Below are positions 29,403 through 38,150 of a DNA stretch of 64,000 nt, piece by piece. The stretch covers positions 1 to 64,000 of the forward strand of contig JAKVBX010000020.1 in assembly GCA_022446795.1 (NCBI GenBank). Direction: 5' to 3'. This stretch comes from Phycisphaerales bacterium (GTDB lineage Bacteria > Planctomycetota > Phycisphaerae > Phycisphaerales > SM1A02). Under the pieces are notes generated by a model, which worked only from the letters and a program-made list of their open reading frames with translations, ran no database searches and had not been told where the DNA came from. The position numbers and the translations under genes were made by a program. Within the stretch, counting starts at the first letter, position 1; the number at the start of each line of letters is the position of its first letter.

Positions 29403-31211
29403 ATGGGCTGGCAGACACGGGAATGTGATGTCCTGGTCATTGGCGCTGGCGGCGCCGGACTTCGCGCGGCCGTCGAGGCCTCGGCGGCCGGCGCCCGGGT
29501 GACAGTGCTGAGCAAGTCGCTCCTGGGCAAGGCCCATACCGTCATGGCCGAGGGTGGCATGGCCGCCTCGATGGGCCATGTCGATGATCGGGACAACTGG
29601 AAGGTCCACGTCACCGACACGCTTCGTGGCGGGCAATACCTGAACAACTGGCGAATGGCAGAGCTTCATGCCCAGCAGGCACCGGACCGGGTCCGGGAGC
29701 TGGAGGCCTGGGGCGCGCTGTTTGACCGCACCCCCGATGGCCGGATCCTGCAACGGAACTTCGGTGGTCACCGCTACCCGCGGCTGGCCCACGTGGGTGA
29801 TCGCACCGGGCTCGAGATGATCCGCACCCTGCAGGATCACGGCATCCACCAGGGAATCGATTTCCTGATGGAGACCACCGTCGTGCGGCTGCTCAAGGAC
29901 GGCGACCGTGTCGCAGGCGCTTTCGCCTATGACCGGGAACGCGGTCGATTCCACGTCGTGAAGGCCAAGGCCATCGTCATGGCCACTGGCGGAATCGGTC
30001 GGGCCTTCAAGGTCACCAGCAACAGCTGGGAGTACACCGGTGACGGTCACACGCTGGCCCTGATGGCCGGTGCGGAACTGGTCGACATGGAATTCGTTCA
30101 GTTCCATCCCACCGGCATGGTGTGGCCCCCGAGCGTCAAGGGCATCCTTGTGACCGAGGGCGTCCGGGGCGAAGGTGGCATCCTGAAGAACTCCGAGGGG
30201 CGGCGGTTCATGTTCGATGACATCCCGCCGCTCTACGTCGACCAGACGGCGGACACGCCCGAGGAAGGATGGCGGTACGTCACCGGCGACAAGGAAGCCC
30301 GGAGGCCGCCGGAGTTGCTCACCCGCGACCATGTCGCACGCAAGATCGTCAAGGAAGTCAAGGAAGGCCGCGGCAGTCCGCATGGCGGCGCCTTCCTGGA
30401 CATCGCGTGGATCAAGGAGAACATCAAGGACTCCGAGACCCACATCAAGAAGAAGCTCCCGAGCATGTACCACCAGTTCAAGGAACTGGCCGGTGTCGAT
30501 ATCACCAAGGAACCGATGGAAGTCGGTCCCACGACGCACTACGTGATGGGAGGCATCAAGGTCGATGCCGACACGCAGATGTCGAAGGTCCCGGGCCTGT
30601 TCGCCTGCGGTGAATGCTGCGGCGGCCTGCACGGTGCCAACCGGCTCGGCGGGAACTCGCTCTCGGATCTGCTGGTCTTCGGGAAGATCGCCGGGGAGGC
30701 CGCGGCCACCTACGCGGGGCAGCACGGCGAGGTCACGATCGACGAGGGCCAGATCGGTGAGGTGGAGACCATGACCCTGGCGCCGATGGAACGCAGTGGT
30801 GGGGAGAACCCCTATGCGATCCAGCATGAGCTCCAGGACGTGATGCAGGACCTCGTGGGCATCGCCCGGGTCGAGTCGGAGATGGCCGAGGCCCTGGAGA
30901 AGATCGCCAAGCTGCGGCATCGTGCTGACTGCGTGTCGGCCCCGGGCAACCGGGAGTACAACCCCGGCTGGCATACGGCCCTGGACCTGGATCACCTGCT
31001 GATGATCTCGGAGTCCGTGGCACGCTCAGCCCTGGGTCGTCGCGAGAGCCGCGGGGCCCATTCCCGCATCGATCACATGGACAAGGACGAGCAGTTGGGC
31101 ACGGTCAATACCATCACGCGACTCAGCGGAGATGGTTCACTGTCGACCGAGCACGTTCCCGTCATGGGCAAGACGGCTGAGCTGGAATCACTCGTGAAGG
31201 AGATGGGCTGA
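29403..31211 (+). CDS. Succinate dehydrogenase/fumarate reductase flavoprotein, second complex
   Basis: 602 residues from the ATG at 29403 with GGAGG nine bases upstream. FAD fold GAGGAGLRAAVEASAAG (14-30); His45 in GKAHTVMAEGG is the expected covalent flavin site. Substrate-site signatures are QFHPTGMVWP, LLTRDHVARKI and THYVMGGIKVD; FAD closing motif HGANRLGGNSLSDLLVFG. It differs clearly from the 639-residue SdhA in the first complex, so the two are distinct classes rather than a recent copy. Runs succinate to fumarate or the reverse, depending on the quinone. Overlaps the iron-sulfur gene by one base. Confidence 0.93.
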   Translation: MGWQTRECDVLVIGAGGAGLRAAVEASAAGARVTVLSKSLLGKAHTVMAEGGMAASMGHVDDRDNWKVHVTDTLRGGQYLNNWRMAELHAQQAPDRVRELEAWGALFDRTPDGRILQRNFGGHRYPRLAHVGDRTGLEMIRTLQDHGIHQGIDFLMETTVVRLLKDGDRVAGAFAYDRERGRFHVVKAKAIVMATGGIGRAFKVTSNSWEYTGDGHTLALMAGAELVDMEFVQFHPTGMVWPPSVKGILVTEGVRGEGGILKNSEGRRFMFDDIPPLYVDQTADTPEEGWRYVTGDKEARRPPELLTRDHVARKIVKEVKEGRGSPHGGAFLDIAWIKENIKDSETHIKKKLPSMYHQFKELAGVDITKEPMEVGPTTHYVMGGIKVDADTQMSKVPGLFACGECCGGLHGANRLGGNSLSDLLVFGKIAGEAAATYAGQHGEVTIDEGQIGEVETMTLAPMERSGGENPYAIQHELQDVMQDLVGIARVESEMAEALEKIAKLRHRADCVSAPGNREYNPGWHTALDLDHLLMISESVARSALGRRESRGAHSRIDHMDKDEQLGTVNTITRLSGDGSLSTEHVPVMGKTAELESLVKEMG

Positions 31212-31957
31212 TGCCAGCAACCTTCCGAATCTGGCGTGGTGACGATGGCAATTGTGCCTACGAGGATTACCGCGTCGACGTCGATGACGGCATGGTCGTC
31301 CTGGACGTGGTGCACAAGATCCAGGCGGAGCAGGCTCCTGACCTGGCCTGTCGCTGGAACTGCAAGGCCGGCAAGTGCGGCAGCTGCTCGGCGGAAATCA
31401 ACGGCAAGCCCAAGCTGATGTGCATGACGCGGGTGGGGGATCTTGACCTGTCCCAGCCGGTGACCATCGAGCCGATGCAGGCCTTTCCGCACATCCGGGA
31501 CCTCGTGACCGACGTGTCCTGGAACTACCGCGTCAAGGAGAAGATCAAGCCCTTCAAGCCACGCCAGCCCGATGCCCCGGACGGCACGTGGCGGATGGCC
31601 CAGTCCGACGTGGAGCGGCCACAGGAATTCCGCAAGTGCATCGAGTGCTTCCTGTGCCAGGACGTCTGCCATGTCCTGCGAGATCACCACAAGCATGACG
31701 AGTTCATCGGGCCGCGATTCCTGGTGTACACGGCGGCCCTGGAGATGCATCCACTGGACACCGAGGATCGGGTGGCGGATCTCAAGAATCGCGACGGCGT
31801 GGGCTACTGCAACATCACCAAGTGCTGCACCAAGGTCTGTCCGGAGCACATCACGATCACGGATAACGCGATCATCCCGCTGAAGGAACGCGTCGTGGAC
31901 GAGTTCTACGACCCGCTCACGCGGCTGTTCCGGATCTTCAAGCCACGAAAAAAGTAG
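31211..31957 (+). CDS. Succinate dehydrogenase/fumarate reductase iron-sulfur subunit, second complex
   Basis: 248 residues. The 2Fe-2S ligands are Cys51, Cys56, Cys59 and Cys71 (CKAGKCGSC ... LMC). The second domain shows CIECFLCQDVC and then CNITKCCTKVCPEH, a 4Fe-4S/3Fe-4S arrangement followed by ITITDNAIIPLKERVVDEFY, wording typical of actinobacterial Sdh1-type subunits. Start overlaps the flavoprotein stop (TGATG). Completes a C-A-B operon parallel to the upstream b558 operon. Ends ten bases before a convergent lipoprotein gene. Confidence 0.93.
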   Translation: MPATFRIWRGDDGNCAYEDYRVDVDDGMVVLDVVHKIQAEQAPDLACRWNCKAGKCGSCSAEINGKPKLMCMTRVGDLDLSQPVTIEPMQAFPHIRDLVTDVSWNYRVKEKIKPFKPRQPDAPDGTWRMAQSDVERPQEFRKCIECFLCQDVCHVLRDHHKHDEFIGPRFLVYTAALEMHPLDTEDRVADLKNRDGVGYCNITKCCTKVCPEHITITDNAIIPLKERVVDEFYDPLTRLFRIFKPRKK

Positions 31958-31966
31958 ATCACGGCG

Positions 31967-32482
31967 TCACGGTGATGCGGCGGCGGTTGCTGACGCGCGG
32001 TACATCATCCGAGAGCGGCCCCGCGGATGGTCCGTGTCGGCTTCGCCATCAGGCAGGACCGCGGTTGCAATCCCCGGAACGGTCGTTCCAGTGGTCCAGG
32101 CGACGGCCCCGAGGACCTGGGTCTCCCCGGTCTCCAGAATCAGCCGGCCCTCCGGGTACCCGGCCTTGAAGAAGTGCAGGAAGACCGGCCGTTGTCCGGA
32201 CACGGTCATGTAGGCGCGGCCATCCTGGTCCGTCTCTCCGGCGGCGCCTTCGGGCGACGGGGCGGGGCCGAACGCGGCACCGGGAGCGCCGAGCATCGAC
32301 GGTTGCATGGTCGGGATGTAGAACGTGCCGCCACTGGCTCGCACGATGACATTCTCGAGCGGTTGTCCAGTCTTCGAGTCGGCGACTTCGATCATGACGG
32401 GCATGGGGCGGGACGCGGTACAGCCCGCGGCGAGTGCCAGCAGCGACAGGAGCAGGATGGGAAGTCGTGGCATGGTCTCCAT
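31967..32482 (-). CDS. Putative lipoprotein with carboxypeptidase-regulatory-like (beta-sandwich) fold
   Basis: 171 residues from the ATG at 32482, one base after the stop of the upstream gene; a second ATG at 32473 with GGAG is possible. The signal LPILLLSLLALAAGC ends in a lipobox with Cys21, so it is probably lipid-anchored. The body has the look of a small beta-sandwich used to carry modifications (VADSKTGQPLENVIVRASGG, ETDQDGRAYMTVSGQRPVFLHFFKAGY). That wording is typical of carboxypeptidase-regulatory-like domains, but the match is by eye only. Role unknown. Confidence 0.65.
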   Translation of the reverse strand: METMPRLPILLLSLLALAAGCTASRPMPVMIEVADSKTGQPLENVIVRASGGTFYIPTMQPSMLGAPGAAFGPAPSPEGAAGETDQDGRAYMTVSGQRPVFLHFFKAGYPEGRLILETGETQVLGAVAWTTGTTVPGIATAVLPDGEADTDHPRGRSRMMYRASATAAASP

Positions 32483-32483
32483 G

Positions 32484-33059
32484 CTACGGCGTCTCCGGGG
32501 AGTCGTGCTGTTCGATCTCGTGGCCGTCTCGGGCCGATTGCCCGGCAAAGAGCTGGTGAAGGGTGGGAGAGACCCCGCACTCTGGGCAACTGGTCGTTCG
32601 CAGGCCACGCATGTCGTAGCCGCATCCGGTGCACTCGATGGGAGTCCCCTCGGCCCGGTCGAGCCGTTCCAGTCGCTCCTCCTCGGTCTCTCGCCAGACC
32701 CAGATCGTCAAGAGCAGGAAGGTCACGGCGGGCGCCATGCCGCCCAGGCCAACGGCTGGTTCCATTTGCCCGGTGAGTGCCCACATGAAGAGCCCGAAGA
32801 GGAGCCCCGCGATGCCCGAGAGGAAGGTCGCCACGATGGTGCCCTGGATCCGTCGCTGGGTCCAGTTGACGATAGGCCGCCACAGCAGGATCCAGTAGAC
32901 CCCGACGAAGACGTACTCAACGCACCAGATTACCGCCAGGAGCCCGGCATTCGGGCTCCGGGAGATGGTCGAGGACAGGCCGATGAGCCCGATGAACACG
33001 ATGACCCCCAGGGGGAACAGCATCGTGGCCATGATGAGCCTGGCGATGAGCTTGGTCAT
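32484..33059 (-). CDS. Four-helix membrane protein with planctomycete-type zinc ribbon
   Basis: 191 residues from the ATG at 33059 (GAGG about ten bases upstream), preferred to a TTG seven codons earlier. Four hydrophobic helices (about 8-28, 38-60, 75-95, 105-125) are followed by a cytoplasmic tail with the ribbon IECTGCGYDMRGL ... CPECG, four Cys in two CxxC pairs. This ribbon is widespread in planctomycete membrane proteins of unknown role. It sits upstream of, and likely cotranscribed with, the lipoprotein gene. Confidence 0.75.
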   Translation of the reverse strand: MTKLIARLIMATMLFPLGVIVFIGLIGLSSTISRSPNAGLLAVIWCVEYVFVGVYWILLWRPIVNWTQRRIQGTIVATFLSGIAGLLFGLFMWALTGQMEPAVGLGGMAPAVTFLLLTIWVWRETEEERLERLDRAEGTPIECTGCGYDMRGLRTTSCPECGVSPTLHQLFAGQSARDGHEIEQHDSPETP

Positions 33060-33098
33060 GGCGCTATACCTCGGGTTCAAGGTGGCCAGGAGTGGAAG

Positions 33099-33186
33099 CG
33101 GTGGGGGTGGGATTCGAACCCACGAACGAGGAAACCCCGTTACCGGTTTTCAAGACCGGCGCCTTCAACCGCTCGGCCACCCCACC
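33099..33186 (-). tRNA. tRNA-Ser (TGA anticodon)
   Basis: 88 bases on the minus strand with the long variable arm of serine tRNAs (TAACGGGGTTTCCTCGTT). Acceptor GGTGGGG pairs with CCCCACC, the anticodon stem CCGGT/ACCGG encloses CTTGAAA, and the T-arm is GTGGG-TTCGAAT-CCCAC. Anticodon TGA reads UCA. No encoded CCA. Confidence 0.95.
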
Positions 33187-33288
33187 GGTGATCTGCCTTG
33201 GCGGCTCCGGGAAATAGTACGCCGTGCAGTCCCGGATGTGTTCCCGCGCGTGGGCGGATCCTTCGGCCGGATTGAACCAGCGCCGCCC

Positions 33289-33332
33289 AAAAACGAGAGA
33301 GGCAGCCGCCCACGGGTGGGCGACTGCCGTCT
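33289..33332 (-). terminator. Rho-independent terminator after the RRM gene
   Basis: On the minus strand a long stem GGCAGTCGCCCAC/GTGGGCGGCTGCC, with one mismatch and flanking GAGA/TCTC, is followed by CGTTTTTGG. It lies 43 bases past the RRM-gene stop. Confidence 0.75.
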
Positions 33333-33374
33333 CGATGTTCGATCCAGGTCCTTGGTCGGGCCCGGTACTGGGAT

Positions 33375-33656
33375 TCAGTACCGATCGCGACCTCCACCTC
33401 GGGGGCCGCCGCTCTGGCGTTCCCGGGCCTGGTTCACGTTCAACGTACGACCGTCGAGCTCCTTGCCGCCGAGATTCTCGATGGCTGCTCGACCCTCGTC
33501 CTCGCTGGACATGGTGACGAAGGCGAAGCCACGGGGGCGGCCGGTGTCACGGTCGGTGATGATTGCTACCTCGTCGACGGTCCCATGCTGGGAAAAAGCG
33601 TCGCGAAGTGCGTCCTCGGTCGTATCAAAATTCAGATTGCCTACGTAAAGCCTCAA
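33375..33656 (-). CDS. Small RNA-binding protein with one RRM domain
   Basis: 93 residues if translation starts at the TTG at 33656, which has GGAG nine bases upstream and gives the usual MRLYVGNLNF opening; a TTG at 33671 would add five residues. RNP2 is LYVGNL and RNP1 is RGFAFVTM, both complete. The C-terminus is a short Gly/Arg tail (GGPRGGGRDR), as in the cyanobacterial and planctomycete Rbp family, cold-responsive single-stranded RNA binders. About 290 bases upstream up to the monooxygenase gene carry no convincing frame and may hold a long leader, as cold-shock genes often do. Confidence 0.88.
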   Translation of the reverse strand: MRLYVGNLNFDTTEDALRDAFSQHGTVDEVAIITDRDTGRPRGFAFVTMSSEDEGRAAIENLGGKELDGRTLNVNQARERQSGGPRGGGRDRY

Positions 33657-33949
33657 AGCACCACTCTCCAAATCAGTGACTACAGTTCATCGGAACGGTG
33701 CCGTGGCAGATCCCCCACACGTCGGGCGATCAACAAGCGAGCCGCTCTCTATTCAGACAGAATAGGGCTCCAGAACAGGGCTGTGATTCTACCCGATGAG
33801 CCCAGCGGGGGGGAGTCGCCTGTCCAATAGCTGTCTTGAGACAGGCCGTAAACCGCCTTAGGAGGGCCCCTGTGGCCGCATGGGGCGATAATCTCCCGCC
33901 AAGTTGGCGTGTAGAGGCGGCCCTGTGGATTTCTGTAGGATTGCCCGTC

Positions 33950-35512
33950 ATGTCATCGCTTGATCCCATCCTGGTCGTTGGTGGTGGTCCCGTTGGACTG
34001 ACCACGGCGTTGATGCTGTCACGCCATGGCGTGGCAGTACGCATCATCGAATCGCTTCCGGAGCCCAGTCCGTACTCGAAGGCCCTGGCCTTCTGGCGGC
34101 GGACACTGCTGACGCTCGATCCGGTCCTGCCCATCGAGCATGTTGCAGAAGGGCATCGCGAGATCAGGGGCGTCAGGATCTGCGCCGACTTCAAGCCGCT
34201 GGGTGAGGTGAGCTTCGCTCAAGATGATCGGGGCATCGTCCCCGGGCTGTTCGTGCCGCAGTACGACACGGAGCGTCTGCTCCTGGAGGCCCTCTCGGCC
34301 CGGGACGTCCAACTGGAGCGGTCCACGACACTCCGTTCGTTCGAAGCCGATGACGACGGTGTGTGGGCGTCCCTTCAGGGTCCCGGGGGCGAGGAACGCA
34401 TCCGGACGCCGTGGTTGGTGGGATGTGACGGCGGGCACTCTTCCATCAGGCATGTGCTGGGGCTGTCTTTCCCCGGGGACACGAAGAACCGGCGATGGCT
34501 CCTGGGCGATATCCGGATCAACGAGGACGAGGGGCTTCACCAGATCATCGTCGAGACCTCCGCGAAGGGAACGGTTGCCATGTTCCCCATGGGGCCGAAT
34601 CACTGGCGACTGATGGCTGATGGCGGGCCGGTCCAGGATGGCGAGCCGCCCACCACGGTTGACCTGGAGACGATGCAGGACATCGTCAATACCCGTACCT
34701 CGCGGCACTGGACCATCACGTCGGCCGACTGGCTGACGGAGTTCCGGATCAATGAGCGGCAGGTTGACAACTACGTTCACGGCCGTGTGCTGCTGGCTGG
34801 CGATGCCGCCCACGTGCACAGTCCTGCTGGCGGACAGGGCATGAACACGGGCATGCAGGATGCCGCCAACCTGGCGTGGAAGATCGCGGTCTGGGCCAAG
34901 GGGGGTGCCGATGACTCGCTCTTGCAGACTTATCAGGCCGAGCGGCACCCCATCGGGCACAGCGTGGTCAAGAACAGCAGCATGATGATGCGTGCGGCCA
35001 CTCCGACCAACTCGTTTGTCCGTGGTTTGCGATCCCTGGTCATTCCCATGGCCCTGGGCATTGATCCGCTGCGACAGAAGATCGTGGCATCGCTGACAGA
35101 GGACACGGTGACCTATCGGCATGGGCCCCTGGCGGGTGCGCGCCGGTCGCACGTGACCCATGGGCCCGGCGATGGCTTCCCCGATCAATTGATCGACTTC
35201 GGTGGTACGAACCGTCCGGCAACCGATCTGCTCCGTAATCCTCATGCGACACTCGTGGTGTTCGGCCCGGATCAGTCACTGCCTCCGATCACAATGGGTG
35301 CGGGCGGCGCCGGGCTGGAGGTCACGGTCCGTCGTGTCGGTGATGGTGGTGATGCGACGGATGCGGGCGGCCGCCTGGCTGCGGCCCTTGGCCTGGATGC
35401 ATCCGGCCTGGTCCTGGTGCGTCCCGATGGCATCATTGCGGTAACCAGCGAGGATATTGGCGAGGTTCAGGCCTGGTGCGAATCGCTCGGCCAGGTGGCA
35501 AGCACGGTCTGA
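33950..35512 (+). CDS. FAD-dependent aromatic monooxygenase (class A flavoprotein)
   Basis: 520 residues from the ATG at 33950 (TAGGA upstream); the earlier in-frame start adds 38 residues with no similarity. The FAD-binding GVGGGPVGLTT-type motif appears as VVGGGPVGLTTALMLSRHG. The DG motif GCDGGHSSIRHVLG and the GD motif LLAGDAAHVHSPAGGQGMNTGMQDAANLAWK are complete, as in phenol hydroxylase, PheA/TfdB and MhpA. A C-terminal thioredoxin-like portion (about 400-520) fits that subgroup. Substrate not determinable. It stands alone between the RRM gene and a lipoprotein gene. Confidence 0.88.
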   Translation: MSSLDPILVVGGGPVGLTTALMLSRHGVAVRIIESLPEPSPYSKALAFWRRTLLTLDPVLPIEHVAEGHREIRGVRICADFKPLGEVSFAQDDRGIVPGLFVPQYDTERLLLEALSARDVQLERSTTLRSFEADDDGVWASLQGPGGEERIRTPWLVGCDGGHSSIRHVLGLSFPGDTKNRRWLLGDIRINEDEGLHQIIVETSAKGTVAMFPMGPNHWRLMADGGPVQDGEPPTTVDLETMQDIVNTRTSRHWTITSADWLTEFRINERQVDNYVHGRVLLAGDAAHVHSPAGGQGMNTGMQDAANLAWKIAVWAKGGADDSLLQTYQAERHPIGHSVVKNSSMMMRAATPTNSFVRGLRSLVIPMALGIDPLRQKIVASLTEDTVTYRHGPLAGARRSHVTHGPGDGFPDQLIDFGGTNRPATDLLRNPHATLVVFGPDQSLPPITMGAGGAGLEVTVRRVGDGGDATDAGGRLAAALGLDASGLVLVRPDGIIAVTSEDIGEVQAWCESLGQVASTV

Positions 35513-35680
35513 GTCCCTCCGGGGCACCGACGATCGCGTTTGAACAGACCAGGCCCTTGTTTTTCGCGTCTCCAACGCCTTATTTGCAGATCCGGCCCCG
35601 GCGATGGAAAATGCCGTGTTCAGTCCACGTGACTGCCACGGGGTAGTGGCGAGGATTGGCAGACCTCCTGGAGTACGCCC

Positions 35681-36625
35681 ATGTTGTTTCTTCGTCGATC
35701 CATCGTGACGCCCGTGGCTGTTCTTGCCCTTCTCGCCGTCCTTGTGCTGAGCCCATTGGCCGGTTGCGGCGGAGGCCCGACCGAGGACTACGACAAGCCC
35801 GATGCGATGATGACGTCGCTCCGCGATGCCGTAGTCAACGATGACCCCTTGCTGCTGTGGAATGCCCTGCCCACGTCCTGGCGGACCGACATGAACGGGC
35901 TTGTTCACACCTTTGGTGAGAAGATCGACGGCCCAGCCTATGACGCCCTCATGCGGACGGCTCGCCGCATCGTCACGATGCTGTCGGACAAGAAGCAGTT
36001 CATCCTGAATACCCCGATGTTGAAAATGGCCATGAGCCAGGCCGGCAATGATGCCAAGGCCCTGACCGACAACTACGACCTGATCGTGACGATCCTGAAG
36101 GCCATGGTCGACAGCGATCTCGGGACCGCCGAGGGGCTCAAGAAAGCCGATCTCGGGAATATCGTGAAGACCTATGGGCCCAAGGTCATGCGGCTCGTCA
36201 AGCAGTTGGTCACCCTGGAGGTTCCCGGTGAGCCCGCGGACTTCGCCCAGATGCGGAAGTTCTTCGCCGGGGCCAAGGACATGACCGTGACGGTCGAGTC
36301 CACGGACGGAAAGACGGCCAAGGTCAAAGTCTCCATGCCGGCCCTGGGCGATGACACCGTGACCATGGACAAGGTCGGTGACCGCTGGGTTCCCGAGCAG
36401 TTCGCCAAGGAATTCCCCAGTAGCCTGTCCGATGCCAAGAAGGCCCTGCAGTCGGCCGACATGGAGGACATGAACAAGGCGCTCCTCCAGGCCCAGATGG
36501 CCCTGCCGATGATCAACAAGGCCATGGAGCCGCTGGAAAAGGCAACGACCCAGGATGAATTCGACGCGGCGGTCATGCAGGCGATGAATTCGTTGATGCA
36601 GATGCAGCAGCCAGGGGGCGGCTGA
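35681..36625 (+). CDS. Putative lipoprotein, hypothetical
   Basis: 314 residues. The signal TPVAVLALLAVLVLSPLAGC ends in a lipobox with Cys29, and the ATG at 35681 has GGAG eight bases upstream. The mature part is helical and charged, rich in Lys, Asp and Met, with a Gln/Met-rich end (MNSLMQMQQPGGG). It has the composition of other planctomycete hypothetical lipoproteins, with no domain recognised. Likely periplasmic, anchored to a membrane. No obvious operon partner. Confidence 0.75.
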   Translation: MLFLRRSIVTPVAVLALLAVLVLSPLAGCGGGPTEDYDKPDAMMTSLRDAVVNDDPLLLWNALPTSWRTDMNGLVHTFGEKIDGPAYDALMRTARRIVTMLSDKKQFILNTPMLKMAMSQAGNDAKALTDNYDLIVTILKAMVDSDLGTAEGLKKADLGNIVKTYGPKVMRLVKQLVTLEVPGEPADFAQMRKFFAGAKDMTVTVESTDGKTAKVKVSMPALGDDTVTMDKVGDRWVPEQFAKEFPSSLSDAKKALQSADMEDMNKALLQAQMALPMINKAMEPLEKATTQDEFDAAVMQAMNSLMQMQQPGGG

Positions 36626-36885
36626 GTCCCGGGGCGGACCACGGCGTTATCGCAACAGGTTGACTAAAGAGCAGCCAGAGGTTCTTCTTCCGCTTCTCCC
36701 AGCTTCGGGGGCTGGTGGCGCTATGATTCGACCATGTTTCCCGCAGGTACCAACCAGGATCTTCGTCGCGGCCCCCTTCCTCCGCGTTTGCTGGCCCATC
36801 TTCGCCCTCATGTCCGAGCTCGACCGTTTCGGTGGCAGCCCATTGTCGAACAGAGCGTAGAATGGCCGCCGGAGGAGAAATCCCA

Positions 36886-37233
36886 ATGCGAACAACTTCC
36901 GCCGCCATCCTGATCGCCAGCCTTGGGCTCGTGGGCTGTGCCCCGGTGTCCACCCACGACCTGGGTCAACAACGCAACGCCATCGAGGCCGAGGGCCAGT
37001 TGGCGATGCAGGAACAGACCGGAACCGTGGGCAACCCGGCGTACTCCGAACTGGAGTCGAACGTGAACACTGTCCAGGATCCCTTCGATCCGGATCCGTT
37101 CATCGCAGCGGAACGCCAGGAATTGACCAGCCGCGAAGTCGAGAGCACCGAGGTGCCCACGGCCGAGCCGGAGGGCATCGGTACCGATCCCGTGCAGGTC
37201 AATCCCGAGACGGGCAACATCGGCCAGCCTTGA
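36886..37233 (+). CDS. Small putative lipoprotein
   Basis: 115 residues from the ATG at 36886, which has a strong GGAGGAG eight bases upstream. The signal SAAILIASLGLVGC ends in a lipobox with Cys18. The mature part is short, acidic, rich in Glu, Pro and Val, and probably unfolded. The stop abuts the convergent ROK kinase gene with no gap. The 260 bases upstream, after the previous lipoprotein, show no convincing gene. Confidence 0.7.
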   Translation: MRTTSAAILIASLGLVGCAPVSTHDLGQQRNAIEAEGQLAMQEQTGTVGNPAYSELESNVNTVQDPFDPDPFIAAERQELTSREVESTEVPTAEPEGIGTDPVQVNPETGNIGQP

Positions 37234-38124
37234 TTACCAGAGCCGTGCCGCGCCGCGGATCCCACTGCTGTCACCATGCATGGCGGGGACGATGCGCGTG
37301 CTGACCACGTCGCTGAACACGAGATCCACCAGTCGCGGTGAGATCTCGCTGTAGATGGCATCGATGCGATTCAACCCGCCGCCGACGACGATGACGTCCG
37401 GATCAAGGATGTTGATGACCACTGCGAAGCTTCTCGCGAGTCGATCAAGCCAGCGGTCCAGCAGTTCCGCGGCATCGGGACTCGTGGCCATGTCGGTTGC
37501 CTGCGTAATGGTCATGCCCTCGCGCCGAGCTTCCGCCTCGACTGCGGTGCCGCTCAGCCAGGTCTCCAGGCAACCGTGCCGGCCGCAATAGCAGGCCTCG
37601 CCGGGAGATTCCGCGGTGGTTGGCCAGGGGAGGGGCATGTGTCCCCATTCACCGGCCACGGCATTGTGTCCCATGACCAACTCGCCATTGACGACGACTC
37701 CGCCACCGACGCCGGTGCCGAGGATCACGCCAAAGACGGTATGCGCACCAGCGGCAGCCCCATCAACCGCTTCACTGAGGGCGAGGCAGTTGGCGTCATT
37801 CGCCAGACGGACCGGCCGATCAAGGATCTGTTCGAGATCCGTTCCCAGTGGCTGTCCATTCAGGCAGGTGGAGTTGGCATTTCGCATCAGCCCGGACCCG
37901 GGCGACAGGCTCCCCGGGACGCCGATGCCCAGGGGGGCGGGGGGAACACCCTCGTCCGATTCGAGGCCTTGCACGAGATCCCGGATCGCTTCCAGCGTGC
38001 CGCGGTAGTCACCGGAGGGTGTCGGCGCCCGACGACTGCTGATCACCGTTCCGTCGGCGGCCACCAGGGCCGCTTCGATCTTTGTTCCGCCCAGGTCGAC
38101 TCCCAGGCGATGGTCGCTGCTCAT
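37234..38124 (-). CDS. ROK-family sugar kinase (glucokinase/fructokinase-like)
   Basis: 296 residues from the ATG at 38124, giving the classic N-terminus GVDLGGTKIEAALV (phosphate 1 motif DxGGTK). The ROK zinc motif is present as GHMPLPW ... CYCGRHGCLETWLSG with Cys-x-Cys-x4-Cys, and EWGH supplies the His. ATP-binding VILGTGVGGGVVVNG and the adenosine loop IVVGGGLN are intact. Phosphorylates glucose, fructose, mannose or N-acetylglucosamine; the exact sugar cannot be told from the sequence alone. It has no DNA-binding domain, so it is a kinase rather than a repressor. Confidence 0.9.
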   Translation of the reverse strand: MSSDHRLGVDLGGTKIEAALVAADGTVISSRRAPTPSGDYRGTLEAIRDLVQGLESDEGVPPAPLGIGVPGSLSPGSGLMRNANSTCLNGQPLGTDLEQILDRPVRLANDANCLALSEAVDGAAAGAHTVFGVILGTGVGGGVVVNGELVMGHNAVAGEWGHMPLPWPTTAESPGEACYCGRHGCLETWLSGTAVEAEARREGMTITQATDMATSPDAAELLDRWLDRLARSFAVVINILDPDVIVVGGGLNRIDAIYSEISPRLVDLVFSDVVSTRIVPAMHGDSSGIRGAARLW

Positions 38125-38150
38125 GCCGGGAAGTGTAGCGAAGTGATCGA

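Noticed and set aside
31967-33059. Possible phage or transposon insert in the lipoprotein and zinc-ribbon region before tRNA-Ser
   Set aside because: Both genes have normal base composition and planctomycete-like features, and no repeats, integrase or transposase are seen.
36660-36860. Short plus-strand frame between the two lipoprotein genes, and a minus-strand frame over the same bases
   Set aside because: No ribosome site, irregular codon use and no signal or domain; the region looks non-coding.
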